A stretch of 64,000 nucleotides of DNA from Brasenia schreberi (GCA_036023115.1 JAYKKT010000036.1:6653501-6717500); one strand, 5' to 3'. Positions 24,534 through 37,271 are shown, numbered from the stretch's first letter. Notes: generated by a model from the sequence alone, not told the origin. Made by a program: numbers and translations.

Positions 24534-25476
24534 ATAGGTTGCACGGGTACGCCCAAATGGGCTACGTACTGGATACGGGTATGCATATCGGTATACCGGG
24601 TATGTACCGATACGCCAAAATACGTACCGGTATGCGTACAAATTTGATTCAAATTTCAAATTTAAAAGAATCCGGTAACTTGCCGGTGTATGTACCCTCT
24701 CTTCATTGTGTTGGCCCATCACCGCCGGTGATTGCGAGCGAGTGCGACGGACGGTGTTGGCTCGGTGATAGATGGACGATGGCATCTCGACGAGCGGCGG
24801 ATGACAACAACGAGACGAGCATGCAAACCCTCTCTATTTGCTAATTGTTGTATTAGTTTAGGTATGTATGCTTTTTATGAATCGTTTAGTGAGATATTGT
24901 CTGATGAAATGCTTGATGACATGTTTATGAAAATGCTTGAGGCGGTGAGACCTCTTCAATGACAAGAATATTCTTGTTCTTAAATCGGTGTTATGAATCT
25001 TCAAATAAAATGCTTTAACAAGACATTGAGATCTGTTTTCGCCCCAATTTTGTTCATGATTTTGTGGTCTCTTGGTAGTCGCAAAGGTTGGGAAGCTAGT
25101 GTGAGAAAAACTAGTATGTGTGTCTTTTATATGTTTGCATCTCGTGGTTCCCTATTTTCATATAATGTCTGTATTCTAAAAATTTTGTGCTTATGTGTGG
25201 TTCTCGATTTTGATAATATATTGCAATCTATTGCTTCCTATTCTAGATAGATGAGATATGATATATTTGCATGTTGTTTAATATTCTCGATTTGATATGA
25301 TGCAATTACTAGAATTTATTTTTAAAATTTTTATAGTTGTTAATTATGAATTATCATATTTAATTTCATATAAATTTAATTATATATAATTTATATTAAA
25401 AAATTATATATTTTAATAGTGGCATACCCGTACCCGGGTCAGGTATCAGTACCGTACCTGTATCCATGCAACATAG
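24534..25476. mobile_element. Non-autonomous hAT-like DNA transposon with 8-bp target duplication
   Basis: ATTGTCAG flanks the element on both sides (24526-24533 and 25477-25484). The left end reads ATAGGTTGCACGGGTAC and the right end, in complement, CTATGTTGCATGGATAC, forming a terminal inverted repeat. Both subterminal regions are packed with GTAC-containing motifs (CGTACC, GGTACG, GGGTAC), as expected of transposase binding arrays. No transposase frame is present. The related copy at 55060-57248 has the same ends. Superfamily is inferred from the 8-bp duplication. Confidence 0.85.
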
Positions 25477-26159
25477 ATTGTCAGCCAACATTATCTCCAA
25501 AACGGAATACTTTTCTGAATTAACCAACAAAACATTTATTAAACAAAAAAAACTGGAGAAGGAGAAGGAGAAGAAGTTACCCCGAGAAGGTCGTTCATCT
25601 TTAGCTCACAGTTTCCAACGCCTGAAAAACAATAAGGAACACCAAGAAGATAACTAAATCGAAAACTTGGGAAAAGGAAGAATTTCTGCAAAATAAGATC
25701 TTTAATTCTCTCTCCCACCTGGTTCAGAGGAGGAAACCAGGCAACGTGAGAGAGAGATTTCTCAACGAGGCAGGAATTACGTATAACACCATTGGAACTG
25801 TGTTTTATACGAAAAATGGTAACAAATATAAAAATTTCAAAATCACGGCTCCTAAATCATTAAATAACTCATGTTGGGTCGGATATTGGACACGATTCAG
25901 AGTTGAAATTGGGTATGCATATAAAAGGCAAAACCAAATCACAGAATACATTACAATGAGGCTTGGATGTCAAATGTTTGCAGACATGCAAATAAGCAAA
26001 TTTTGAAATTCAAATGCAAAGCGTGTTCAAATATGATCTTGCGTACTGAATGCAAGCAATTTGGACTCGGATTTCACACCTGTTGGAATCCATAGGTAGA
26101 CCTAGTATTGAATAAGGCTTGGTTTTGGTTTGATCAAGTATTAAAACCATGTTGCACTG

Positions 26160-26285
26160 ACAGCGTTAGCTCGACGGTAGGGTTCTCTAGCGTCATTGCT
26201 GCTGATGGGGAGTTCGACTCCTGAGGGCGGGTGCATGAGTGTGTGTGTGTGTTAGGCTTAGGTCACCTCATGTAACGAACAAAAA
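26160..26285 (+). mobile_element. tRNA-derived SINE copy
   Basis: It starts GCGTTAGCTCGACGGTAGGG (A-box-like), then GGGGAGTTCGACTCC (B-box-like), a GT run, GTTAGGCTTAGG and CTCATGTAACG. This is the same architecture as the copies at 27505 and 34692. Confidence 0.7.
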
Positions 26286-27500
26286 AGGTACTAGAACCAT
26301 GGTGAAAGTTATAAACAATGTTTCTTAATTTATCATAAATCCAACAATTTTATCATTTACAGGGGTTTTCCTTGACTTAATCAACAAAAAAAATCAAACA
26401 AGGGCTGCTAATTTCTCACTCGAGTTGATATATTTACGAATATTTGTGGATTATATATATAAATAATATATATTGATCCATGCTCAATTCTTATTCATGT
26501 TTAAATATTTTTTAACCATTTTTATCATCCGATGAACGCAATTAATGATAGAAATTTGAATATAAAAAGCAAATTCATATGATACAATTTACTTTTTAGA
26601 TTCAAATCTTCACGGAGTTAATCATGTCAATCGAATAATGAAGATATTTAAGTAGATTTAATGAATTATATTGAGCATGTACCACTATATATATATATAT
26701 ATAGCTTGTATATGGTAGTAGTATATTTAAACGAATCTCAACTATCTAATTTAAAAAATTAATGATTTATATTTAAATTTAGAAAACAAAAAATATACTT
26801 TGATTTTTTAAGTATATGTTATTAAAAAATAATTTTTATTTTAAAATTTAAATCTCAACCATTCATTTTTCAGAATTAATGATTTAAACTTATTTAAGCA
26901 TATATCATGCACTGTGAGAGGGGGAGGGTCATACATGGCCAACCCTCCTGTTTTTAGATTGGTTCTATTATTTTCTCCCTCTCCCTCTTCTTCGGTGTGG
27001 GCCCTACATGTATTATAAGGAAAGCGATATGGGACCCACAGTATGCTTGGTAGAATCGGCTCACGTTCAACGAGTCACCCTTTAGGGACAACCCAAATGC
27101 ACATGCAAGATAAAGTAAGAAAATATTTAAATATGATTTATTAATATTTTCTTTTCTTTTTACGACCGCGTTTACCGATAGTGTATACACGCTAATATTG
27201 TTAGCATGACGATCTATCTAGGCTTAGGATCATATTCTATTACTTTGAAACCACAAGGAATAAAAGTCGTCCCAGTCGGTCATATTAATAATATATACAC
27301 AAATTTGAAGCAAAATGACAACCAAGAGTCTATTTAACTCACCCCCACAAAGTATGTAACAAATCAACGTCATGAGTTCAATACCCGGGGTGCGCATGGT
27401 GTATCCGGAGTTGGCTTCCCCATTGTACACCACCACGACCCCCAAAAGAGTTGAGTTTTTAATATTCAAGATTTGAGCTCAAACATATCATGCTAATTGC
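26286..27500. other. AT-rich intergenic DNA without a gene
   Basis: Short palindromic AT stretches and a TA run (about 26684-26702) occur. The block at 26530-26690 resembles 4400-4580. At 27340-27440 a SINE-like phrase (GTCATGAGTTCAATACCCGG) occurs without a clear head. No coding evidence. Confidence 0.5.
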
Positions 27501-27504
27501 ACCC

Positions 27505-27612
27505 AGAACGTTAGCTCAACGACAGGGCGCTCTAGTGCCATTACTGCTGGTGGAGAGTTCGATTCCTAGAGAGTGCATGTGTGTGTTAGGCTTCAACCTC
27601 CTCTTGTAATTA
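27505..27612 (+). mobile_element. tRNA-derived SINE copy
   Basis: It contains GTTAGCTCAACGACAGGG (A-box-like), GAGAGTTCGATTCC (B-box-like) and GTTAGGCTTCAACCTCC, and ends CTCTTGTAATTAAAAAAA, that is, with a short A-rich tail. Confidence 0.72.
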
Positions 27613-29562
27613 AAAAAATCATATCATGCCAATTCTTTTATAAGCCCGGATGCCAATAGGTTGGATTTGAATCCGAAGAGTACATCTCAAATATTGCAAC
27701 TGAATAATTGCAGCGTGTAATTGTGACAAATCCAACCCCACCTGCAAATCGATTTTGCCCTTGTGTAGCCAGTCTGAAGGCTCGACGTGAATATGTTGGT
27801 TTTTGGATTTTTCTTCTGAACCCAAATTCAAATCCAAACCCGGTGGATGATCCAACCTTGATCAAGTCATTTACGTGCAAAATTCCGATTGCCCAAACGG
27901 GATGGGTTCGGGTTAGAACTTTCTAATGTGAGCCTGAATCAAATTAATATAAGATCGGTTATGTCAAATTCGATGATGCTGATCAACTGGCTGCATCCCT
28001 AAAAGAAACAATGAGTTTCATGTGGATCAAGGGCATTCTCAAGTGTAGGTGTTGTGTGCCACTCATCTTCATGAGATTGTAGATCATTTAGAGTAAAATA
28101 CATGCACAAAGAGCAATAGCTCATCTGCCTAGGGGCCGACTCACAAGTTGAAGGTCGTGAGTTCGACAATCGGGGTCTGCATCTAGCTTCGGCCTCCTCG
28201 TTGTATGTTCAGTTCGGTTCAGTTCAACTCGTGAAAGCTTGTTGATTGTTCGGGTCTATCGTATAGGGAATGAGCTGAGCAACGAACAAGGCCTGTTTGG
28301 CTCATTTACCAGCCCTACTCTTAATGCAAGTCTGTATTCATGCAAGTTTCCAGGTAAACTTTCGACTCATGAAAGAGAAACAAGCTCTGCTGGGTTTTAC
28401 TTGCAGAGTTGCCGACAGCCTCCCCGGCCATGGATGACCGGCAATCGAACACAAGCTCTAGAAATGAACATTAAGTGTTGGGTCATCTCCATAGATTGTG
28501 ACTTACTATTATATATATCCTTTGCATTGTCAAATTATAAAGGTCACATGAAGTTTCCTTTCTTCGAACATTAATCAATCTGGGGGGGTGATGCATAAGA
28601 TCCAATCCTCAACCCAGATCCAAGTGGGCTAGCTCAGAAGGGACCCAAGTAAGACCTGACTTGAAACCTTTCTTGCAGTCCCAAACTTAGGAACTGGATT
28701 AGATTAAAAACCTGATTTTATATTCATTAAACACAATCAAATGGACTCGAAATTTCAAAATCGATGTGCATGCACTTGCTCGTTAATGGAACTAAAAGAA
28801 GAGAAAAAGATTCGAATAATAAATCTCCTTAGCATTAATGATCAACTCCTGATTGAGACTTAAAGAATAGAAATAGGAAATATACAAATTAATTAGCTTT
28901 CTCTTACTTATGGCTTCTTGATATGTTAAGGTTGGAAGATCAATAAGCAGTTGACTTTCTTATCAAGTAAGAGATTGAAAAGAATCACAAGCAATCAAGC
29001 AGCATACCCGAATGGTGAACCTCTCTTGTTATACAAATAAAAGACAAGATCATGGATCTGGACTTCTCGTAGGGACTTGGATCTTAGGCTGGAGCTCAAA
29101 ATCTAGGAGGGTGAACAAGGGTAGGCGATGCCGATCATGGGGAAGCATTAACGAGTGAGGGGGATTGACTGCAACTCGACGATGAAGATCCACATAACAA
29201 ACAAATCCTTGGATTCGGTGTCGGATCCACTTTAGGGCGAGGCACCTTAAATAAGAAAAATTCATGAGTTCACCATTATATATAGGGAAATACAAGTGCT
29301 TTGTGGACTTGAAAATACAAGTACATCTTACTAAAAAAAAACTCCTGGGTCCTTCACTACCTGGACCAAGTGACCCTTTGGGATGCAATTCATCTTCACA
29401 TAGATCCAACTATGTACTTGAATCAGTCCGTGAATCGGGTCCGACCCGGCCCGGTAACCTTGTCAACTTTCATGGGTTGGGAGGGTACACAATCTCAGGG
29501 AGTACGAGCTTTGCTTCTAATTGCCAATCAACGGCACCAGCGTGCCCGCAGTGGCCCACTTG
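27613..29562. other. Intergenic DNA upstream of the CIA1 gene
   Basis: At 28107-28205 a second type of SINE-like unit occurs (ATAGCTCATCTGCCTA head, AAGGTCGTGAGTTCGAC B box, CTTCGGCCTCCTCGTTGTAT end). Other open frames in this stretch are short and unconvincing. No gene is supported. Confidence 0.5.
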
Positions 29563-29570
29563 TATATAAG
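29563..29570 (+). promoter_or_regulatory. TATA box of the CIA1 gene
   Basis: TATATAAG lies 133 bases before the start codon at 29704, followed by a GC-rich leader. Position and sequence fit a plant core promoter; transcription would start about 30 bases downstream (inferred). Confidence 0.55.
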
Positions 29571-29703
29571 CGGCTCCTCTTCTGCAGGAGTGGACTTCCT
29601 GCTCTGCACGCGACCCTGAAAGATCTCGACGGCGGGGGTCAGCGCCATCTCCGGGCAGGCTTCGCCGGATTACGGCGGAACGTAGCGAGAGAGAGGGAGA
29701 GAG

Positions 29704-32700
29704 ATGGTGGAGTTGAGGGAGGTGCAGAGGCTGGAAGGTCATCAGGATAGGGTGTGGAGCCTCGCGTGGAACCCGACGACGGGGACAGCCGGCGTGCCGT
29801 CGATGCTAGCTTCCTGCAGCGGCGACCGGACGATCAGGATTTGGCTTCAGACAGATCCTAGGAACCATTCATCCTTTGAGTGCAGAGTAAGGTCCCCCAT
29901 CGTCCCGTTCCTTCACGTTCTCACTCTCTTACGATGTGATTGATAAACTAGTGTTGTTGAAGGTAAGTTGTAGGGATTCTAGATTGAAGTACGATGAGTA
30001 TTTCATCCTGGGAGGGAGACGATAATGGAAAAGATAAGTTTATCCTCGGAGAATTTTAAAAGTGAAATATTAGGATTGGTTATTGTTGGAGGAGAAAGAC
30101 AGAAGGAAAATACTTTCTTTGGGTGTCGTCTTAAGTGATTAAATGTCATAAACCCATAAAAAGGTTCCCGATCATCATTACGTGAAGTGCTGGCTAAGAT
30201 TTTGTCTTTCGTTCGGTGGTGGCTAACATCTTTTGTTGTACAATCGTTTCTGTTCTGCCTTCGTGAATAAATTCAGGGCACTAGATTCATCTTCTATGAA
30301 AGAGAGATGCCCCTAAAGTTGAAAATTTACTAAAACTCGCCATGCCGGGTTCTACCCAGAAAGGTTACTGATGTGGAACTTGATTATCACAAAGGGTTAG
30401 TGCCAATGGTGGGAAGGAAAGTACGTCGAAATTTATGCCTGGGCTAAAGATGTATGTTGACTCGTGTATGAAAGAGCAGAGTTAATGATGTTGTCCACAT
30501 GTCAAGGACATGTTTTGCCTTGTGCTGAACGCCATTGAATTCATATCACTTTGTTGGTGAACAGCTTGTTGAATCGGTAGGGGCTATGATCACCACCACC
30601 GTGCCGTTAATTTGTTGGCTAGGTGAATTACCCAAACGCTTAAGAGATCTCCTTGCTCTTACTTGTTATAGACTTCTTTAGTTCCTGGCTGGAAGAAATT
30701 TGAACATGAAATAAATACTTCTTACATAGTGTATTCCATAACCTTTTGCTAGTTTATTGTCATACATCGTTCTCCAGATTATATGAAATTATGAAATCTT
30801 ACAAGAAACATGTCTGTCCGTGGGAATGAAGTCTGTTACTTTATAAGCTGCCTAGGTATTCTCATATTTCCTACCAGCTTACCTGCGGAGTAAGTTTAGG
30901 AGTTCTGATTGCAATGTGGTACATGTATATGAGGTAACAATATTCTGAATGTGGTGGGATTATTTCACCATAGGTGCTTTAGTTTGACACCGAGTATTGG
31001 AAATTATTTTAGTTTCTTAGGTTGAAAGAAATTGTGTTCTTCAGTTGAAACAGTTATGCTGCCTTCTACATTTTGAAGCTGAAATCAGGTTCAGCTGTAG
31101 AATTGCATATTTAAAGACCGTACTTTCTTCTTGCATATTTTGGCAGGGTGTTCTCGATGAAATTCATACTCGAACTGTCCGATCTTGTGCATGGTCACCA
31201 TCCGGGAGGTTGCTAGCTACATCCAGTTTTGATGCTACAACTGCAATCTGGGAAATTGTTGGTGATGATTTTGAATGCGTTGCTTCTTTGGAGGTGTGCT
31301 TCTCTGACAATTTAATTTAATACGTTATCTTCTGTTTCTGTGGTACATTTGAGGTATTTTTTCCCCAACTTGTGTGGCTACTCTTGTTAGGGGCATGAGA
31401 ATGAAGTTAAAAGTGTTTCATGGAGTGCTTCTGGTTCACTACTCGCCACATGTGGTCGTGATAAATCAGTTTGGATCTGGGAAGTGCAGTCTGGTAATGA
31501 GTTTGAGTGTGTGTCTGTGTTGCAAGGTCACACACAGGATGTGAAGATGGTGTGTTGGCATCCGTTAGAAGATATTCTAGTTTCTGTGAGTTATGATAAT
31601 TCCATCAAGGTGAGTAGGCATTACTTTGCTATATCTTTCCTTTAAGTTTTGTTATTGATGATATTTTACGTGTACTTTTCATAAGGGTGTTTTATGTGGA
31701 TATACAAATGCCAGTCATCATCTTCCTGTAATGTCAGGTTTGGGCAGAAGATGGTGAAATGGATGATTGGCATTGTATACAGACATTAGATGAATCGGGC
31801 AGGTAAATACCACTTGTGAACTATATATACCATTAGTATTATTTTCCTTGCAGTTAATTATTTGAAAATTCACATTCTGATAATTTGAAGATTTAAAATG
31901 TGCCACAGTGATGGAAAATGCATCTTATCTTTTGTAAAGTTTCAATTTCATATGTATTTTACTTAAGTGTATTCCTAATAGGGCTGTGCTTGGGGCGAGT
32001 TTGAACACTCATGAATATGGATTTCAACCTTTTGTATTGGAAATTGTTATGTTATTCCTACATTATTAAGGTTCCTTAATGAAAAGTCCAAAATTTGGTA
32101 CCAGAAAAATGCCAAACACTATTGGATATATATGGAGAAATTCGGAGTCAATAAAAATGTTTGAGGAACGAGGATCAATGGGTATATATCCGTCTTCCGT
32201 TCCTAGTATAACTATTTACTACTGCCTTTTGTCTCTAATGTTAGTCTCGTGGGACATTAACTTTTTGAGTCCGACATTTTCATTATAAGCAGGAAGCTTT
32301 CTTGAAGTTCTTATCTAAATTAAATAAAATCTTTTGATTGGAACAGTTTGGGATTTCTTGTAAACAGAATATGAAATTGACTATTATCTCAAATGCCAAA
32401 ATCGTAGATTTTGATTGTATCTTGTTAGGTTACTTTATTAGATAATTATGTTGGGATTTCTTATTCATAGGATACAGTGAATTCGGTATATTCTATCAAA
32501 CAAGTATCTGCTAAATGCTGATGCTCATGATATATTAGATAAAGAATGATATTCAATGCTGGAAAAGCAGTACGGCAAGGAAGATTTTATTTTATTATAA
32601 TTATGTGGATGATGTCAACATGCAAGATTTTTTTGCTTTATTACATAAACAACTCTGCACGTGCTTATAGATTGTACATGTATAATAATTGAGTTCTGGT

Positions 32701-35700
32701 ATTTTAGTGGACACTCATCGACGGTATGGGCAGTGTCTTTCAACTCCGAAGGAGACCGGATGATCACATGTAGGTATGTCCTTTTTGGTACTTTAGCTGC
32801 CACTGCATGTAAACAATTGGTCTGATATTACCCACCTCTTCTTTTTAAAATGTGATTTCTCTCAGTGACGACACAACATTAAAGATATGGGATACAAGTG
32901 CTAATCCAAAAGCATCTTCTTCTGACAACTCTAGGCCATGGTAATTCTCTTATCCTCTGCAACCTTTTTAGCAATGGTATCTAGCCCTTGCCATGACTTT
33001 TATTGTTTAAATTTCTGTTAGGATGTTCCCCTATTTAATTCAGTGACAATTTTCATTAAGCAAAGGAGATCCAAATAATAATGTATAGCTCCAGGTATAA
33101 ACAATGATAGCTTTCATGTCTATTTCTACAATTCAAATATGTGTTGCATTTTATCATAATATCAAGAGAACTTTTATCTATGACAAGATCTGATATCAGG
33201 TTGTGTTGCATTTTATCATAATAAGTATTGAAAGCTCAGTGACTTTGGACTTCAATTGGCTGCATTTGATTTGTGACTCAGTTTCTCCTTGACTAACCAT
33301 GTGCATGTATGTGTAGACTTTGATCGGTTGTATTTGGATTGTGACTCAGCTACTCCCTGACTTAACCTGTCTGTGTGTGTGCACTTGTCTCTGCATGCTT
33401 GTGCATTGTGTGTGTGTGTGGGCATGCCATTGTGTGTATCTGATATCTGTTACTGATGATTTGGGTCAACCCCAGACAAACACTCAGGGTGTGTGTGTGT
33501 CAACTTGGTTGAGTTAATGATGATTAGGGTCAGTCCCTGCAAATCACTCCAGTCAAATCTCTTGGTTTTTAATGTGGCATGGCCTTCAGCAATTGGTTAC
33601 ATCTTTCTTATTTCCTGGGCTGAATTGTGAGAGTTGTCTTTTCTCTTGTGAATTATGATGTGTGCTTGTTTCTCTTGATATCTCTCATTTCTTTTTCTGG
33701 TTTTCAGACCGTTCTTTGCATATATTCTTGACCAGGAGCTTTTTGACGTTCACATGCTTCATGTTCATGGAACGTAGGCTAGTGGCAGTGTGCGTTTTTG
33801 GTTTTTGATTTTATTCTATTGGGCTTAAAACAAGTGCTAAATCTATAATAGTCCTCTTCTTGGCTTACATGGGTCCATGAATGTGGTGATCAATTTTCTT
33901 TTTGTTCCAGGCGGCACATCTCCACACTATCAGGATATCATGATCGTACGATATTTTCAGTTGATTGGTCTAGGTAAGAGAACTTCTCTTTGTTTTGGTT
34001 GTAAGATGCCATAGTGTCCTTAGGATCATGGAGAAAATACCATAACGTTGCATGAGAGCTCTTTTGTTTTCATGTCAAAGTTGATGTTTCCAATTATGAG
34101 ACAGATGCTGATGAAGCCTTTCTTGTTGACTGATGATTTAAAATTTCCAATAATGCTTCCTTGATGCACCACTTTACATTTTATGGTTGTTGCGAGTTAG
34201 CTCTAACTATGCTTGCTTGTTCCTCATAGGCATAATTAATCCTCGGCAAATTTTCAGGGATGATATAATTGCTAGTGGAGCAGGTGATGATGCCATCCGT
34301 CTTTTTCATCAGAGCACCAAAAACTTGGTAGTCCTGAAATACTCTTTTCTCTTGCATTATTTCTGATTTATTGTCAGGCTTCAGTATTTGCTTACTATCA
34401 TTCAAGTGGAATTTTCGTCTCACTAGGCCATTCTAGTGATATTTTACAAATGTATAAATATGAAGCAGTTACTGTGATAACTTTCTTTCGCCTTAGTACT
34501 TAAGGAGGCTATTCTCTTTTCTGCTAATGAATGAGAGCTACTTGTTCTTCTTTTGATATTTTCCTAGAAATATCACTAATTGTGTGTAGCATGTATCTAG
34601 TCTATACAACAACAATTGTTTACAGGGAGTGTTCACACATAGTTTCTCGTTATGTGACTGCCACTCCTTTTTCTTTGTGGTTACAAGAGGAGGCCGAAGC
34701 CTAACACCCACACCCACACATGCACCTTCTGGGAGTCGAACTCCCCACCAGGGGAAACTACGCTAGAGCACCATGCCATTGAGCTAATGCTATCGGTGCT
34801 ATGTGACTGCCGCTCTTTGATCCAAGAATAAATTCCTGACATTCATTTCTGGTCATTTTTGAAAAAGAGAACTCAGTTACCGTAATAAATGTCTATACTG
34901 GGATGGACCATATGGGGGACTTGAGGGACTAGGGCCGAAGCCTAACACCCACACCCACACCCACACATGCACCTTCTGGGAGTCGAACTCCTCACCAGGG
35001 GCAACGACGCTAGAATGCCGTGCCGTTGAGCTAATGCTCTCAGTGCTATGTGACTGCCGCTCTCTGATCCAAGAATAAATTCCTATTACATTCATTTCTG
35101 GTCATTTTTTAAAAAGAGAACTCAGTTACCGTAATAAACGTCTATACTGGGATGGACCATATGGGGAATCGAGGGACTACTCTGTCTATCGCCAATTCAT
35201 TTCATTTGTGTGCTCTTAGAAAAGAAAGAGGATAAAGCTGAAAGAGTGCGTGCTTGTTGGTGCATAGACATTTCATTCTTAGAGGTTTAGGTGTTCACCC
35301 CAAGTTGATACAACTTGAAACCGTAATGCCTATTGGTGAGAAAAGGAAATTATGCATGTTGCTGTGATGACAGTTGGTTATGTATAGGCTGGCCTGTAAC
35401 CTCTCATTGTGATGTTGGGTTTTATGTTTAGGTCGTGATTGAGTTCAAGTCTGTATAGAACATTTATGTTCTCAAAACATTAGATCCTCTCTCGCATTTC
35501 AGGTTGATGGTCCATTTTATGAGGTGCTGCTAAAGAAAGAGAAGGCTCATGAAATGGATGTTAATGCAGTGCAATGGCATCCAAAGGTAGACTTTTCTTC
35601 TTTTCCTTCATTGTTATGCTATTGCATTATGAAAGTTTGGGATAAAATGTTGCTTACCCTTAAACGTTGTCAAACCTCCAGATGCCTCACCTTCTAGCAT

Positions 35701-35753
35701 CTGCTAGTGATGACGGAACAGTGAAGATCTGGGACTTGACTGGTGAACCATGA
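29704..35753 (+). CDS. CIA1: Cytosolic iron-sulfur assembly protein CIA1/CIAO1 (WD40 repeat protein)
   Basis: Ten exons: 29704-29886, 31147-31293, 31391-31609, 31738-31802, 32708-32773, 32866-32940, 33911-33973, 34258-34327, 35503-35586, 35682-35753. All join in frame with GT-AG borders to give 347 residues, the usual CIAO1 length. Seven WD blades are visible, beginning at [68 protein letters not shown] and [11 protein letters not shown], each ending in a W/F strand such as IRIW, AIWE, VWIW, IKVW, LKIW, IRLF, VKIW. In the family, this propeller works with MMS19 and a CIAO2/AE7 protein to hand 4Fe-4S clusters to cytosolic and nuclear enzymes, and loss is embryo-lethal in Arabidopsis. Intron 1 is 1.26 kb; intron 8 holds a duplicated SINE. 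No lesions were seen. Confidence 0.95.
34692..35178 (-). repeat. SINE plus flank duplicated in tandem (241-bp period) in CIA1 intron 8
   Basis: The unit starting GGCCGAAGCCTAACACCC at 34692 is repeated from 34933. Each unit contains a minus-strand SINE (A-box-like TTAGCTCAATGGCA or TTAGCTCAACGGCA; B-box-like GAGTTCGACTCCC) plus about 130 bases of intron ending GGGATGGACCATATGGGG. Differences are few. The duplication lies between exons at 34327 and 35503 and should not affect the coding sequence. Confidence 0.9.
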
Positions 35754-36189
35754 TTTCCCAAATGAAGGCCTATTTTCTCTATTCTTTCAGTGTATCTACG
35801 CTTTGCACGTATCTATTTGCTTAAATTGTGTTTAACTCTCTTTTCTTTTTTGAGAAATTAATATTGAGAAGTATGTGTTGCCATCAACACAGGCGCCTGA
35901 AGAATATGTATGAGTGTGTTGCCTATGTTTATGGTTGTCTAGAACTAGATTCTTCATAGAAGTGCTCATTGTGAAGGTTTGGTTCGGTTGCATGCTCAAC
36001 CTCAAATCATACCTCTAATTGGCTCCCAATTTTGGGAAACCAACCCAAACGATTGTAAGTCATAAAACTGAACGAGCACCATTGGTTCCAGTTTGGTTCG
36101 GTTCCTGACAATACTTTGTTAAGCTTTAATGTGCCGATATATGAGACTTAGATTGTATAAACAAATAAACTTATTGTAAAATATGTTGT

Positions 36190-36428
36190 AAGGACATATA
36201 GAAAGAAGATCAAAAGAACCTCTAAGAAGGTTAGAAAAACTAAATTTGGAAAGTATTAAAAGAGCTAGAGGACGACCACAAAAGTGTTGGAAAGAAACAA
36301 TAAAAAAAGATCTAGCTTATTGTGAGTTAACTGCTAACATGGCACATGATAGGGATCTGTGGAAACAAAGAATCCATGTAGCCGACCCCATCTAGTATGG
36401 GAAAAGGCTTAGTTGTTGTTGTTGTAGA
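36190..36428 (+). mobile_element. 5'-truncated LINE 3' end
   Basis: With small frame corrections the plus strand reads the C-terminal end of LINE ORF2: GRPQKCW, TANMAHDRDLWKQRIHVADP, then the tail GGAAAAGGCTTAGTTGTTGT. Flanks AATATGTTGTAAGGACATATA and AATACGTTGTAACATATA may be a diverged target duplication. It begins about 430 bases after the CIA1 stop codon and is in the same orientation. Confidence 0.72.
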
Positions 36429-37238
36429 ATACGTTGTAACATATAAAGTAAAACTACGCTAGATTTGAATATGGTGCAGAGAATCTCTTCGATCATCTGA
36501 CTTCTTGGCATAATTCGGAAAAACTTAGCATTACTTTCATTTTCCGGAAGATTTGATTTGCAAGGCAAAACACTTCAAAGGTCATTCAGTGCTTTGTCCA
36601 ACTTTAGGCTTCCGAATTGTGCCTTGTAGGATAATCGACCTTGAGAGTTTTTCTTTTGGTAATTGGCAAGCTGGGTTTCGGCAGATACTACCAGCTATGA
36701 ATGGCCATTGGTATCGAACTCATGACATTTGAGTTGAAGGTTCATTGGAATCTACCCTCTAGCAAGGATAGCCGTGGCTTTTTGTCCAATAATCTTGTTC
36801 TAATTCTTGATTTTGTTACCATCTCTTTCATTCATGAGTGATGAAGTCTCTCAACTAAGCACAAGTTTTACCTCCTGCGGAAGAGAATAAAAGGAAAGCA
36901 ATGAGTGTTATGTGCTAAAATCTTGATCAGAAGAGCGAGGACAGAAAAATTAATGGATTTGGTTGTTTTCTTGCTAATGGTTTAGAATAGTGTATTGTCT
37001 GGATTATTGCTCATGACCATCATAGTATTATATAAAATGTCCTCACAAAGAGAACTTGGAAACACCAGTTTCTATGGGATTGTCACTAAAACAAAGTCCC
37101 TAATGTGTGGCGGCCAGTTGCTACAAACGTTTCTAGGTGCATTGTCATCATGGAGCCTGTTGGAAAAGAAAGCATGCACAACACACAAGACAAGCTTGTA
37201 AAACACCTCCGACAATGTATGCTATAACACACACACAC

Positions 37239-37271
<33 letters not shown>

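Larger units (their letters stand above)
20525..25598 (-). pseudogene. Decayed SYP13-type syntaxin (Qa-SNARE) gene, 3' end lost
   Basis: Ten exon remnants lie in order on the minus strand: 25581-25598 (MNDLLG), 22564-22671, 21924-21978, 21543-21591, 21329-21416, 21172-21224, 21006-21048, 20814-20874, 20694-20719, 20525-20602. They spell the plasma-membrane syntaxin N-terminal region: [91 protein letters not shown]. Family proteins continue with a SNARE helix and a C-terminal anchor; neither is found downstream. Lesions: a stop at 22621-22623 (an expected Glu codon became TAA), phase breaks between exons 2 and 3 and between 5 and 6, and an apparently shortened end of exon 6. Intron 1 (2.9 kb) holds a hAT element and a copy of intron-2 DNA. 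Splice signals are mostly intact, so it may still be transcribed, but a functional fusion SNARE cannot result. Confidence 0.88.

Noticed and set aside
29370..29750. 126-codon frame overlapping the CIA1 start
   Set aside because: Out-of-frame shadow of the CIA1 leader and first exon.
34692..35045. tRNA genes suggested by A-box and B-box words
   Set aside because: The words are SINE internal promoters; no tRNA cloverleaf, anticodon arm or acceptor stem can be drawn.
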